Below are positions 24,774 to 32,230 of a stretch of 64,000 nucleotides of DNA, piece by piece (position 1 is the stretch's first letter; the number at the start of each line of letters is the position of its first letter). Below the pieces are notes generated by a model. The model was not told the DNA's origin. It made no database searches and saw only the letters and a program-made list of their open reading frames with translations. The position numbers and the translations under genes were made by a program. Source of the stretch: Candidatus Yanofskybacteria bacterium RIFCSPHIGHO2_01_FULL_44_22 (GTDB lineage Bacteria; Patescibacteriota; Minisyncoccia; 2-02-FULL-40-12; GWA2-44-9); contig MGJJ01000019.1 in the NCBI GenBank assembly GCA_001794205.1, positions 1 to 64,000 of the forward strand, written 5' to 3'.

Positions 24774-25835
24774 ATGAACGAACAAATTTTCACAGTAGTC
24801 AACGTTGTCAGAATATTTGCGCTTGCAGCGCTGGCCTTTTTCGTTAACTTGCTGATTACATATTTTTGGACCAAAATTTTACTGAAATATTTTAAACCGG
24901 GCAAAGAAATAGAACGGAAAGATGCGCCGGTTTTCAGCAGTTTGCACAAAAAAAAGGAAGGAACACCGACAATGGGCGGGCTGCCGGTATGGGTGACGGT
25001 GGTTTTTCTGACCGTCATTTTTTATTTTTTGTCGAATATTTTCGACGGTTTCTGGCCGCAGCTTAATTTTCTTTCCCGAGGTCAGACCCTGCTTCCGCTC
25101 GGATTTTTAATTTTTGCCGGATTGGTCGGCATGGCTGATGACGTGCTCGGTATTTTTAAACGAGGAGGGTTGAGTTTGAAAATACGTTTAGCCGTTTATA
25201 CGGCGGTGGCCGGAATCGGAGCGTGGTGGTTTTATTTTAAACTTGACCGGGACATGATTACTGTTCCTTTTTTGGGTGATTTTGCGGTTGGTTGGTGGTA
25301 TTTGATTTTTGCGGTGGTCGTGATTATCGCCACGGCGTTTTCCATGAACGAAACCGACGGTCTGGACGGTTTGTCGGGCGGGGTTTTTATGACCATTTTC
25401 GCCGCCTTAGCAGTTATAGCTTTTGACCAAGGCCGTATGGATTTGGCCGTTTTTCTGGCGACCATTATGGGGGCGCTGACCGCATTTTTATGGTTTAATA
25501 TTTATCCGGCCAAATTTTTTATGGGTGATACCGGCGTTATGGCTCTCGGATTTGTTCTTGGGGTAGTCGCTCTTTTGACCAATACGGCCCTGCTTTTACC
25601 GGTCATAGCCGTAATTCCCTTGGTTGAATCATTGTCGGTGATTATTCAGACGATTTCCAAAAAACTTCGCAAAAAGAAAATATTCATTTCTACGCCCATT
25701 CACCACACTTTCGAAGCTCTCGGCTGGCCGGAAACCCAGGTGACGATGAGGTTTTGGATGATTTCCGCCATCGGTGCCATTGTCGGCTTGATTATCTTTT
25801 TGGTGGACAGCAAAATTCCTCCGCTGTGGAGATAG
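24774..25835 (+). CDS. mraY: Phospho-N-acetylmuramoyl-pentapeptide transferase
   Basis: A 353-residue polytopic enzyme that makes lipid I from UDP-MurNAc-pentapeptide and undecaprenyl phosphate. Conserved pieces: PTMGGLPVW, ADDVLGIFKRGGLSLK (Asp pair), ETDGLDGLSGG, KFFMGDTGVMALG and the histidine motif PIHHTFEALGWPE. About ten membrane helices. It is complete. The next gene is a SEDS protein after 22 bases, an order also seen in dcw clusters. Confidence 0.95.
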   Translation: MNEQIFTVVNVVRIFALAALAFFVNLLITYFWTKILLKYFKPGKEIERKDAPVFSSLHKKKEGTPTMGGLPVWVTVVFLTVIFYFLSNIFDGFWPQLNFLSRGQTLLPLGFLIFAGLVGMADDVLGIFKRGGLSLKIRLAVYTAVAGIGAWWFYFKLDRDMITVPFLGDFAVGWWYLIFAVVVIIATAFSMNETDGLDGLSGGVFMTIFAALAVIAFDQGRMDLAVFLATIMGALTAFLWFNIYPAKFFMGDTGVMALGFVLGVVALLTNTALLLPVIAVIPLVESLSVIIQTISKKLRKKKIFISTPIHHTFEALGWPETQVTMRFWMISAIGAIVGLIIFLVDSKIPPLWR

Positions 25836-25857
25836 GCGGCCGATTAGTTCTTGTTGT

Positions 25858-26934
25858 ATGCACAAAAAACTTCTTTGGCTTATATTTATCCTGCTTGCTT
25901 TCGGTCTGATTATTTTATCATCGGCCGGTCTTATTGACGGGCAAAAAAAATTTAATTCCTCCTATTATTATCTTTTCCACCAGCTGGAATTCGGCGTTCT
26001 GCCGGGATTGGTTTTTATGTTTGCCCTCTCGCGGCTTAATTACAAACATTTTCGCAAAATTTCTCTTTTATTGCTGTTTCTCGCTCTTTTTTTAATGATT
26101 CTTGTTTTTGTGCCGTCCTTGGGCCAGGGATTGAAAGGCGCGACTCGGTGGCTGAATATGGGTGGAATTACTTTCCAGCCGTCGGAGTTTTTAAAATTGG
26201 CGATGGTAATATATCTGGCGGCTTGGTTCGGCGGGCGGGACGAAAGAATAAAAAACTGGGTTTACGGAATGGCTCCGTTTTTCATCATTATGGCTTTTGT
26301 GACGCTGCTTTTGGTTCTTCAGCCCGATATCGGCACGTTGATAGTCGTAATGCTTATCGCCGGAGGAGTTTATTTTTTCGCCGGAATAAAATTCAAGCAA
26401 TTTTTAATAATTATGCTTGCAGTATCCGCGATTTTGACCGCCTTGGTTGTTCTTGAACCGTACCGGTTCAATCGCATTAAGGCCTTTATCAATCCGTCGG
26501 TCGACCCGAGGGGAATTTCATACCAAATCAACCAGTCGTTCATTTCCATAGGGTCGGGCGGAGTATTTGGGCTTGGTTTCGGCAATAGCCGGCAAAAATT
26601 CGGTTTTTTGCCTGAAGTGGCGGGGGATTCCATATTTGCGGTTATAGCCGAAGAACTTGGTTTTATCGGTTCGGCATTTACCATCGGGTTGTTTGTAATT
26701 TTATGTCTGATTTTAATTAAAATCGCCAAAAATGCGCCCGATAAATTCTCCTCACTTTTGGTGATGGGGATAAATATGTGGATTATGTCTCAGGCCTTCG
26801 TAAACATTGCCGCCATATCGGGCCTGGCGCCTCTTACCGGCATTCCTCTGCCCTTCGTGAGTTACGGCGGAACGGCCATAATTTCTCTCTTGGGCGGATT
26901 GGGGATTGTGTTAAGCGTGGCGAAGAGGAGTTAG
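25858..26934 (+). CDS. SEDS family protein, FtsW/RodA
   Basis: A 358-residue membrane protein with about ten helices, the lipid II polymerase family working with class B penicillin-binding proteins. Motifs: GATRWLNMGGITFQPSEFLK, QPDIGT, YQINQSFISIGSGGVFGLGF, AVIAEELGFIG, and GIPLPFVSYGGTA. Position behind mraY favours FtsW (division), and the mreBCD-PBP2 cluster at 53-57 kb lacks its own SEDS gene, which leaves RodA possible. I do not decide between the two. Confidence 0.88.
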   Translation: MHKKLLWLIFILLAFGLIILSSAGLIDGQKKFNSSYYYLFHQLEFGVLPGLVFMFALSRLNYKHFRKISLLLLFLALFLMILVFVPSLGQGLKGATRWLNMGGITFQPSEFLKLAMVIYLAAWFGGRDERIKNWVYGMAPFFIIMAFVTLLLVLQPDIGTLIVVMLIAGGVYFFAGIKFKQFLIIMLAVSAILTALVVLEPYRFNRIKAFINPSVDPRGISYQINQSFISIGSGGVFGLGFGNSRQKFGFLPEVAGDSIFAVIAEELGFIGSAFTIGLFVILCLILIKIAKNAPDKFSSLLVMGINMWIMSQAFVNIAAISGLAPLTGIPLPFVSYGGTAIISLLGGLGIVLSVAKRS

Positions 26935-26956
26935 CTTCGCTCCCCCTTTTATTTTT
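26922..26956 (+). terminator. Possible terminator overlapping the SEDS gene stop
   Basis: GCGAAG near 26922 can pair with CTTCGC near 26937, followed by a C run and TTTTATTTTT. The hairpin is modest and overlaps the stop codon. Confidence 0.35.
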
Positions 26957-26999
26957 CACACATAATACAATCCTATTAAATTGTGAGGTGATTCGGATT

Positions 27000-27080
27000 G
27001 TGGAAAATGAAAAAGGGGAGAACCGAAGCCGTAAATTAAGAGGCAAAGGCGCATTAGATTTTTTTGTTAAATCGTGTTAG
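27000..27080 (+). CDS. Possible 26-residue leader-like peptide
   Basis: A GTG at 27000 is preceded, about eight bases away, by GAGGTGA, a good Shine-Dalgarno. The frame ENEKGENRSRKLRGKGALDF ends 15 bases before the P-loop kinase start, which has its own Shine-Dalgarno. The peptide is basic and unlike anything I know. It may be a leader, a small protein or noise. Confidence 0.3.
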   Translation: MENEKGENRSRKLRGKGALDFFVKSC

Positions 27081-27095
27081 TTTGGAGGTAAAAAT

Positions 27096-27722
27096 ATGGA
27101 AAAAACATTAGAACAAATTTCTCAGAATTTTCTTTCCCAGGTGCAATTGTCGGCCGCACAAGCGGTAAAACCGTTTATTTTAGCCACAATTGGTTTGCCG
27201 GGTTCAGGAAGGACGACAGTAGCCCAAATGATTGCCGGTAAATTGCCGGGTGCTGTTTTAATCAGTTCCGACTCGGCCAGGTACTTGTTGAAAGAAACCG
27301 GTTTGCCCTGGGGAGAAAACGTAAGGCAAATTTTAAAAATGGTTGCCGTTGATTTATTGAAAAAAGGATATGGTGTTGTTTTTGACGGCAATGCCGCAGA
27401 CGAAGACGATAGGAAAAACATTGCGGAAATAGCCAACCAAACCGGAGCTAAAGTTTTCTATGTTCGAATAAACAGTAATCCCGAAATGGCAAAAGAAAGA
27501 AAGCGTGCTCAATATGAAAATCCCTCCTGGGTTTCCGGATTCGAACGGTTCAGAGTCAACACAACTGAAAAAATGCTGAAAAACATTGATGACCGCGTTG
27601 AGCTGCACAGGAAGCTTAACTCGGCGGATATTCCGAACCTGCTGGGAGAAATGGAAAATAACGGTTCAAAAGAAGAACTGGATGAACGGGTTGACCGGCT
27701 TGTTGCGAAAATACTGCTCTAA
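27096..27722 (+). CDS. P-loop (AAA_33) kinase-like protein
   Basis: A 208-residue nucleotide-binding protein. The Walker A is GLPGSGRTT near residue 33 (GxxGxGRT, with Arg where Lys is usual), followed by LISSDSARYLL with the substrate-side Asp, VVFDGNAADEDDR near residue 95, and an LID-like basic segment AKERKRAQYENP. This is the zeta-toxin/polynucleotide-kinase-like group of ATP-dependent phosphotransferases. The ATG follows a clean Shine-Dalgarno GGAGG at six bases. The substitution of the Walker lysine by arginine deserves note, because it usually impairs ATP hydrolysis. Substrate unknown. Confidence 0.7.
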   Translation: MEKTLEQISQNFLSQVQLSAAQAVKPFILATIGLPGSGRTTVAQMIAGKLPGAVLISSDSARYLLKETGLPWGENVRQILKMVAVDLLKKGYGVVFDGNAADEDDRKNIAEIANQTGAKVFYVRINSNPEMAKERKRAQYENPSWVSGFERFRVNTTEKMLKNIDDRVELHRKLNSADIPNLLGEMENNGSKEELDERVDRLVAKILL

Positions 27723-27741
27723 AACTCGGATGATCAAACTT

Positions 27742-27763
27742 AAAACCGCCCTCCGGCGGTTTT
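27742..27763. terminator. Bidirectional terminator between the kinase-like gene and rpsT
   Basis: AAAACCGCC (27742-27750) pairs perfectly with GGCGGTTTT (27755-27763) around a CTCC loop. It lies between two convergent genes and can serve both. Confidence 0.8.
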
Positions 27764-27766
27764 ATA

Positions 27767-28021
27767 TTATTTTAGCAACTTGGCGGCTTTGGACTTGAGG
27801 CGCGAGGCCTTGTTTTTTTTTATGACTCCGCCTTTGGTCGCCTTGTCCAGTTTTTTATAGAGTTTTGGCAAAAGTTTCTGCATATCGTCTTTTTTGCCGG
27901 AAGCGGCAAGTTTCTTAAATTCTTTCGCAACCATTTTATAAGCGTTAATTTTGCGCAGATTTTCCACTCTTCTCTTTTTTGATTGTCTTAAGGCCTTTTC
28001 GGCCGATTTTGTTATTGGCAT
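27767..28021 (-). CDS. rpsT: 30S ribosomal protein S20
   Basis: An 84-residue, very basic, helical protein: MPITKSAEKALRQSKKRR at the start, LYKKLDKATKGGVIKKNKAS in the middle, and the lysine-rich end. It binds 16S rRNA in the body of the small subunit. Size and sequence are normal. No Shine-Dalgarno is evident; a strong hairpin lies just upstream on the same strand and may take part in autoregulation, as known for S20 in other bacteria. Confidence 0.95.
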   Translation of the reverse strand: MPITKSAEKALRQSKKRRVENLRKINAYKMVAKEFKKLAASGKKDDMQKLLPKLYKKLDKATKGGVIKKNKASRLKSKAAKLLK

Positions 28022-28037
28022 TTTTATAACCTGCGCG

Positions 28038-28082
28038 CCAGAAACAGGGAGCCCGAAATTATTGGGCTCATTCTGTTTCTGG
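28038..28082 (-). promoter_or_regulatory. Two-tier hairpin upstream of rpsT
   Basis: CCAGAAACAG (28038-28047) pairs perfectly with CTGTTTCTGG (28073-28082), and inside it GAGCCC (28049-28054) pairs with GGGCTC (28064-28069). It lies 17-61 bases before the rpsT start on the minus strand with no T run. It may be an rpsT leader that binds S20, or a terminator-like end of upstream transcription. Confidence 0.5.
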
Positions 28083-28160
28083 TCTTTCAGGTTTGTCCAA
28101 TTTCTGCGTTAAAACTTCCGCGTCTTACTCGCCATATTTATAATATGGCTCGCTCGATGC

Positions 28161-28508
28161 TCAGTTTCGCCTTAAACTTGGCCAAACGCGCAAGGTCCTA
28201 ATAGTATAAAGATATAAAAACAACGGGTTTATCTTATCATACTCGGCTTTTTTATGCAATTTTTTGTTTTTGGGAAAAAATTCTTTTAGTTCTTTGTAGA
28301 GCTGGGCGGCAAGAGTTTTGTTGTGGGAAATGACCAATGTCGGCCGGCCGTAATTTTCTATTACTTTTGCCAAGGTGAATGTTTTACCGGAACCGGTTAC
28401 GCCCAAAAGCACCTGGTGTTTTTTTCCGGATTTCAAACCCTCGGCCAGTTTAGTTATCGCGGCTGGTTGGTCGCCAGTAGGTTGATATTTTGATGAAAGT
28501 TTGAACAT
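28161..28508 (-). pseudogene. uvrB: Truncated uvrB, N-terminal stump
   Basis: The first 90 or so codons are clear Uvr[21 protein letters not shown], the Walker [18 protein letters not shown], and [19 protein letters not shown]. Immediately after FFP, where UvrB continues with a tyrosine-rich motif, the frame turns into unrelated residues and ends after 115 codons, against about 660 in a full protein. Helicase motifs, beta-hairpin and UvrC-binding parts are all gone. The break probably marks a deletion or rearrangement. Another full uvrB may exist elsewhere in the genome. Confidence 0.85.
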
Positions 28509-28598
28509 TGAGCTTTATAATGCTAATCTACAAATGATATCCGAATGCTACGAATAATAATTCGGGTGTGCGCATTTGTAGCGCGCTGTTCGCATACT

Positions 28599-29237
28599 AT
28601 GATTAGCTTTCTTGAGGGCAAAATTGAATACTTGGGGGACAAATTCGTCATTTTAAGCGCGGGGGGCATAGGATATAAGGTGAGTATAGTCCCCAATCTG
28701 CTGAATATTCTATCAAAAAGTCAAGCCGGGGTCAACCCCGAACGAAGTCGCGAGGGCACGCAGCGCGCCTCTACTTCGTACGGGGTCAATACCGTTAAAA
28801 TGTTTATCCATTCCCAGCTAAATATGCGGGAAGGCACCTTTGATTTGTATGGGTTTGATAAAAAAGAAGATTTGGACCTGTTTAATACTCTAATTTCCGT
28901 TTCCGGCATCGGACCCAAAAACGCTCTTAACATCATGTCATCGGTGGAACCGAGGCATCTTAAGGCGGCGGTGGTCAATGATGATGCCGATTTTTTGAAA
29001 AAAGTTTCCGGCCTTGGCCCAAAAACCGCCCAAAGATTAATTTTGGAATTGAAAAATAAAGTTGATTATTTGGAAGATATTGACGGACTTGATTTGGGAC
29101 AGGAGGGCCATGCCATGGAGGCTTTGCTTGCCCTTGGTTACAGCGCAAATCAGGCGAAAGATGTTCTCAAAGAAGCAAAAGGAGAGACGCTGGAGAATCG
29201 GGTGCGAGATGCGTTAAAAATTTTAGGGAAGAAATGA
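28599..29237 (+). CDS. ruvA: Holliday junction branch migration protein RuvA
   Basis: I start at the ATG at 28599 (MISFLEGKIEYLGDKFVIL), 212 residues. Domain I is the OB fold; helix-hairpin-helix motifs follow: SVSGIGPKNALNIMSS and VSGLGPKTAQRLILELKNK; the C-terminal domain III (EALLALGYSANQAKDVL) binds RuvB. Inside domain I there is a foreign 16-codon stretch, PERSREGTQRASTSYG (28737-28784), close to the one in secA. Removing it restores normal RuvA length. It overlaps the femX start by four bases (ATGA). Confidence 0.93.
   Translation: MISFLEGKIEYLGDKFVILSAGGIGYKVSIVPNLLNILSKSQAGVNPERSREGTQRASTSYGVNTVKMFIHSQLNMREGTFDLYGFDKKEDLDLFNTLISVSGIGPKNALNIMSSVEPRHLKAAVVNDDADFLKKVSGLGPKTAQRLILELKNKVDYLEDIDGLDLGQEGHAMEALLALGYSANQAKDVLKEAKGETLENRVRDALKILGKK
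28737..28784 (+). repeat. 48-bp in-frame palindromic element in ruvA
   Basis: Same 48-bp length and structure as the secA element (10814), differing at a few positions: ends CCCGAACGAAG/CTTCGTACGGG, inner GCACG with GCGCG/C pairs. It is flanked by GTCAAC (28731-28736) and GTCAAT (28785-28790), a 6-bp direct repeat with one change. It encodes PERSREGTQRASTSYG in RuvA domain I. Confidence 0.85.
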
Positions 29238-30211
29238 GCAGAACATTTTTACAAACTGCGGAGTGGCTGGATTTTCAGAAATCATTGGGCCGCAAGGTCT
29301 GGCATTTTGACGACGGGAAAATAAGGGCCAATATTATCAAGCACGATTTGCCCTTAAAAAAAAGCTATCTTTATATACCCCACGGGCCGGAAATTATTTT
29401 TGACGAAATTAAATCCGGCTTATCAAACGAACTCAAAAATTTTATCGGTTATCTCAAAAAAACAGGCAAAGAGGAAAGAGCTATTTTTATAAAAATGGAA
29501 CCACTTTTGGATATGGTTCCGGAGCTTTTGCATCAAGCCGGCATAAAAATCAAGAAATCTTCCAAAAAGGTCCAGCCTCAAAAAACAGTGGTGTTGAATC
29601 TTGGCTTGGAAGAAAATGAGCTTTTATCGCGAATGCACCACAAAACAAGATATAACATCAATCTTGCGGAGAAAAAAGAATTAAAACTAATTGAAAGCGA
29701 TGATGTAAAATCTTTTTGGAAATTGTTGAAAAAAACGGCGAAGGCCGACCGTTTTACCACCCATAATTTTGAATATTACGAAGGGTTGCTTAATTTTTTT
29801 AAGGATGGTGAAATTACCGCCAAATTATTTATTGTTAATTACGAAAATAAACCGATTGCGGGAGCAATAGTTATGCTGTACGGAGACATAGCGTATTATT
29901 TGCACGGCGCTTCCGACCGCGATTACCGCAGTTTAATGGCGCCTTATTTTATGCATTGGGAGATTATTAAATTATTAAAAGAGACCCCGAAGGAGTTGCT
30001 TCGCAACCCTACGGGGCAGGCAAGCGACCAGGGACAAGGGACAAGGTGTAAATATTACGATTTTTGGGGAATTGATGCCAACAAATGGCCCGGGGTGACA
30101 CGATTTAAACTGGGCTGGGGCGGAGAAACGGTTGAATACCCCGGCTCATTTGACCTGCCGATTTCCAAAATTTGGTATTGGATATATAAAATAGCCAAAA
30201 AAACATTTTAA
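29234..30211 (+). CDS. FemABX family peptidoglycan bridge aminoacyltransferase
   Basis: A 325-residue GNAT-fold protein. It uses aminoacyl-tRNA to add amino acids to the peptide of peptidoglycan precursors. Typical motifs: TAEWLDFQKSLG near the start, MHHKTRYNINLAEKKEL, AGAIVMLYGDIAYYLHGAS, and CKYYDFWGID with WPGVTRFKLGWGG. Between LLK and CKYYDF is an added segment of about 22 residues encoded by a hairpin-forming insert. It overlaps ruvA by four bases and murE by one; the murE neighbour supports a wall role. Confidence 0.85.
   Translation: MSRTFLQTAEWLDFQKSLGRKVWHFDDGKIRANIIKHDLPLKKSYLYIPHGPEIIFDEIKSGLSNELKNFIGYLKKTGKEERAIFIKMEPLLDMVPELLHQAGIKIKKSSKKVQPQKTVVLNLGLEENELLSRMHHKTRYNINLAEKKELKLIESDDVKSFWKLLKKTAKADRFTTHNFEYYEGLLNFFKDGEITAKLFIVNYENKPIAGAIVMLYGDIAYYLHGASDRDYRSLMAPYFMHWEIIKLLKETPKELLRNPTGQASDQGQGTRCKYYDFWGIDANKWPGVTRFKLGWGGETVEYPGSFDLPISKIWYWIYKIAKKTF
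29985..30016. repeat. Hairpin insert in femX
   Basis: CCCCG (29985-29989) pairs with CGGGG (30012-30016), AGG with CCT, and GTTGC (29995-29999) with GCAAC (30003-30007) around TTC. It encodes PKELLRNPTG, part of an extra stretch not expected between the conserved helix and the CKYYDF strand. The next bases contain GGGACAA repeated. It resembles the secA/ruvA element in design but not in sequence. Confidence 0.65.
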
Positions 30212-31515
30212 TGTTCAAAGAAGGTCTATTGGATAAAATTTTATATAAAGTTAAAAAGCTGATTCCGAAATCGGTTTTTAATTTTTTTGCACCGCTTTAT
30301 CATGCCGGCTTAGCTTATGCCGGAGCGGTAATTTACGGGTTTCCGTCCCGTAAAATGAAAGTAATCGGCGTTACGGGAACCAAAGGCAAATCAACGACGG
30401 TGTTTTTAATAGCAAAAATTTTGGAAAATTCCGGCAAGAAAGTTGCCGCTATCGGTTCGCTCGGATTTAAAATAAAAGAACGGGAATGGCCCAATACTTT
30501 GAAAATGACCATGCCGGGCCGTTTTAAATTGCAGAAATTTCTTCGGGAAGCCCGAAAGGCCGGCTGCAAATATGTCGTGTTGGAAGTCACCTCCGAGGGC
30601 ATCAAACAGAAAAGACATCTTGGAATTAAATTTGACTGCGCCGTTTTTACGAATTTGCATAAGGAACATATAGAAAACCACGGCTCCTTTGAAAATTACA
30701 GGAAAGCAAAAGAAGAACTGTTCAGGCTCACCCCAAACAATCATGTATTGAATGCCGATGACGCATCGGTTGAACATTTCAGCAAGTACTCCGCCGATAA
30801 AAAAATACTCTTTGGAATAAAAGGCGGCGATATGAAAGCAAGCTGCATTGTCAGCGGCAAAATGGGCGTGGAATTTGAAATTTACGGCACCATGTTTAAA
30901 ACCAAGCTCTTCGGCGAATTCAATGTTTATAATTGTTTGGCGGCGCTTTCCGTCGGGGCGGTTTACGGTCTTGATTTGCCGGCGATGAAACCGGCGATTG
31001 AAAGAATCGAGGAAATTCCCGGCCGAATGCAGTTTGTGCAAAAAGAGCCGTTTGCGGTAGTGGTGGATTATGCCCATACGCCGGACTCGCTGGAAAGCGT
31101 CTATAAAGCGCTTTCAAGTCCAAAACCTCAAAGGTTGATTTGCGTTTTGGGGGCGGCGGGAGGCGGGAGGGATAAGTGGAAAAGGCCGGAGTTCGGCAGA
31201 ATCGCGAAAAAATATTGTGATGAAATAATATTAACAAATGAAGACCCGTACGACGAGAACCCGCTTTCAATTTTAAAAGAAATTGAAAGCGGGTTCTCGC
31301 AATTACCAATTACCAATTACCAATTACCAAATTATGAAATAATTCTTGACCGGCGGGAGGCGATAAAAAAGGCGATAAACAACGCGGAAACGGGTGACAC
31401 GGTGATTATTACCGGCAAAGGTTCGGAAACGTCCATAGCCGTGTCAGGTGGCAGAAGAATTCCCTGGTCTGACGCTCAAATCGTCCGGGAGCTGATTGAC
31501 GCAGCCAGCCGATAG
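30211..31515 (+). CDS. murE: UDP-N-acetylmuramyl peptide ligase, MurE-like
   Basis: A 434-residue Mur ligase that adds the third amino acid to UDP-MurNAc-L-Ala-D-Glu. The ATP motif is GVTGTKGKSTTVFLI (about residue 53); TNLHKEHIENHGSFENY and VVDYAHTPDSLE follow, then VLGAAGGGRDKWKRPEFGR and GKGSETSIA. The residue-selecting motif reads EDPYDENP where meso-diaminopimelate enzymes have DNPR and lysine enzymes DNPA, so the amino acid added is unclear. The C-terminal domain contains a 28-bp run of four AATTACC heptamers and a 17-bp inverted repeat. The start overlaps femX by one base. Confidence 0.85.
   Translation: MFKEGLLDKILYKVKKLIPKSVFNFFAPLYHAGLAYAGAVIYGFPSRKMKVIGVTGTKGKSTTVFLIAKILENSGKKVAAIGSLGFKIKEREWPNTLKMTMPGRFKLQKFLREARKAGCKYVVLEVTSEGIKQKRHLGIKFDCAVFTNLHKEHIENHGSFENYRKAKEELFRLTPNNHVLNADDASVEHFSKYSADKKILFGIKGGDMKASCIVSGKMGVEFEIYGTMFKTKLFGEFNVYNCLAALSVGAVYGLDLPAMKPAIERIEEIPGRMQFVQKEPFAVVVDYAHTPDSLESVYKALSSPKPQRLICVLGAAGGGRDKWKRPEFGRIAKKYCDEIILTNEDPYDENPLSILKEIESGFSQLPITNYQLPNYEIILDRREAIKKAINNAETGDTVIITGKGSETSIAVSGGRRIPWSDAQIVRELIDAASR
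31257..31296. repeat. 17-bp perfect inverted repeat inside murE
   Basis: GAACCCGCTTTCAATTT (31257-31273) is exactly inverted at 31280-31296 with a six-base spacer. It encodes ENPLSILKEIESGF right after the substrate motif of MurE. It could fold as a strong mRNA hairpin or be the mark of a palindromic insertion. Confidence 0.8.
31301..31328. repeat. Four tandem AATTACC heptamers in murE
   Basis: The unit AATTACC is repeated four times exactly and encodes the pattern LPITNYQLPNYQLPNYE. Because the unit is seven bases, gain or loss of one copy would shift the frame. It starts four bases after the inverted repeat. Confidence 0.85.
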
Positions 31516-31567
31516 GTTTATTATTTTTTCATCCAAGTGTTTCTTTACAATTGCAGGAAGGTGAACT

Positions 31568-32182
31568 ATGCCGGGGCGTTCATCCATTCGGGAGCTTCAG
31601 AAGTATTATTATTCGATTTTCGGAGACCGGTGCACGCTCGACCATATTATCCCCAAAAGCCGCAACGGTCCCCATAAAGAATTTAATTTGTTCCCTTTCG
31701 ACAAAAACAGGCATCAGGCCTGGCATGCTCTTTTTTGGAACATGACCGTCTTTGAAGTCTGGGAACGACTGGGCGAAATTCATAATTTGATATTCAATTC
31801 GCCGACAAGCAGAATCAGACCGGTGTGGTTTGACGTTTGCAAATTGGAAAAAGGCGGTGTGAACAAAAGATTGGCATTTAAAGGTCTTAAAATAAAAGTC
31901 ATCGCTAATCCCACGGACGTTAACGTTCTTAAGAAAAATTGGCTGTGTTGTTTTAAAAGTACAAAACTGGATGATGCCGTTAACTTTGTGGCGTACAAAA
32001 TGCTGTTCATTATCTTCGGCAGAAAAGTGGCGGAGATGGCTCTGCCGGAAAATAATGAAGATTTTTCAGGGATGATGAGAAACATAATTTCGGTTGACGT
32101 CAGAGCGTTGGAATGTCTGGGTGTTTTGGATATTCGGCTTCTGGAAAGAACCGCAAACGAGCTTACACGCAGATTCGCTTAG
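31568..32182 (+). CDS. Hypothetical protein with HNH-like motif
   Basis: A 204-residue protein with the N-terminal pattern CTLDHIIPKSRNG, then NLFPFDKNRHQAWHALFW; the DH, N and H spacing resembles HNH/beta-beta-alpha-metal nucleases, but no zinc CxxC pairs accompany it. The rest is helical without features known to me. The ATG follows a good Shine-Dalgarno (AGGAAGGTG), and a terminator overlaps the stop, so it is a single-gene unit. Nuclease function is only a possibility. Confidence 0.5.
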   Translation: MPGRSSIRELQKYYYSIFGDRCTLDHIIPKSRNGPHKEFNLFPFDKNRHQAWHALFWNMTVFEVWERLGEIHNLIFNSPTSRIRPVWFDVCKLEKGGVNKRLAFKGLKIKVIANPTDVNVLKKNWLCCFKSTKLDDAVNFVAYKMLFIIFGRKVAEMALPENNEDFSGMMRNIISVDVRALECLGVLDIRLLERTANELTRRFA

Positions 32183-32200
32183 CCCCTTAAGGGCTTTTTT
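32181..32200 (+). terminator. Terminator overlapping the HNH-like gene stop
   Basis: AGCCC (32181-32185) pairs with GGGCT (32191-32195) and five T residues follow. Confidence 0.7.
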
Positions 32201-32230
32201 GTTATTCCGATTGGTGGTATTATTTTTAAT

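Noticed and set aside
28080..28200. Coding sequence between rpsT and the uvrB stump
   Set aside because: Only short frames exist; a small hairpin GCCATAT/ATATGGC lies there but no Shine-Dalgarno or motif.
30406..31077. A 223-residue minus-strand frame in murE
   Set aside because: It is a shadow of a conserved gene; composition is that of an antisense frame.
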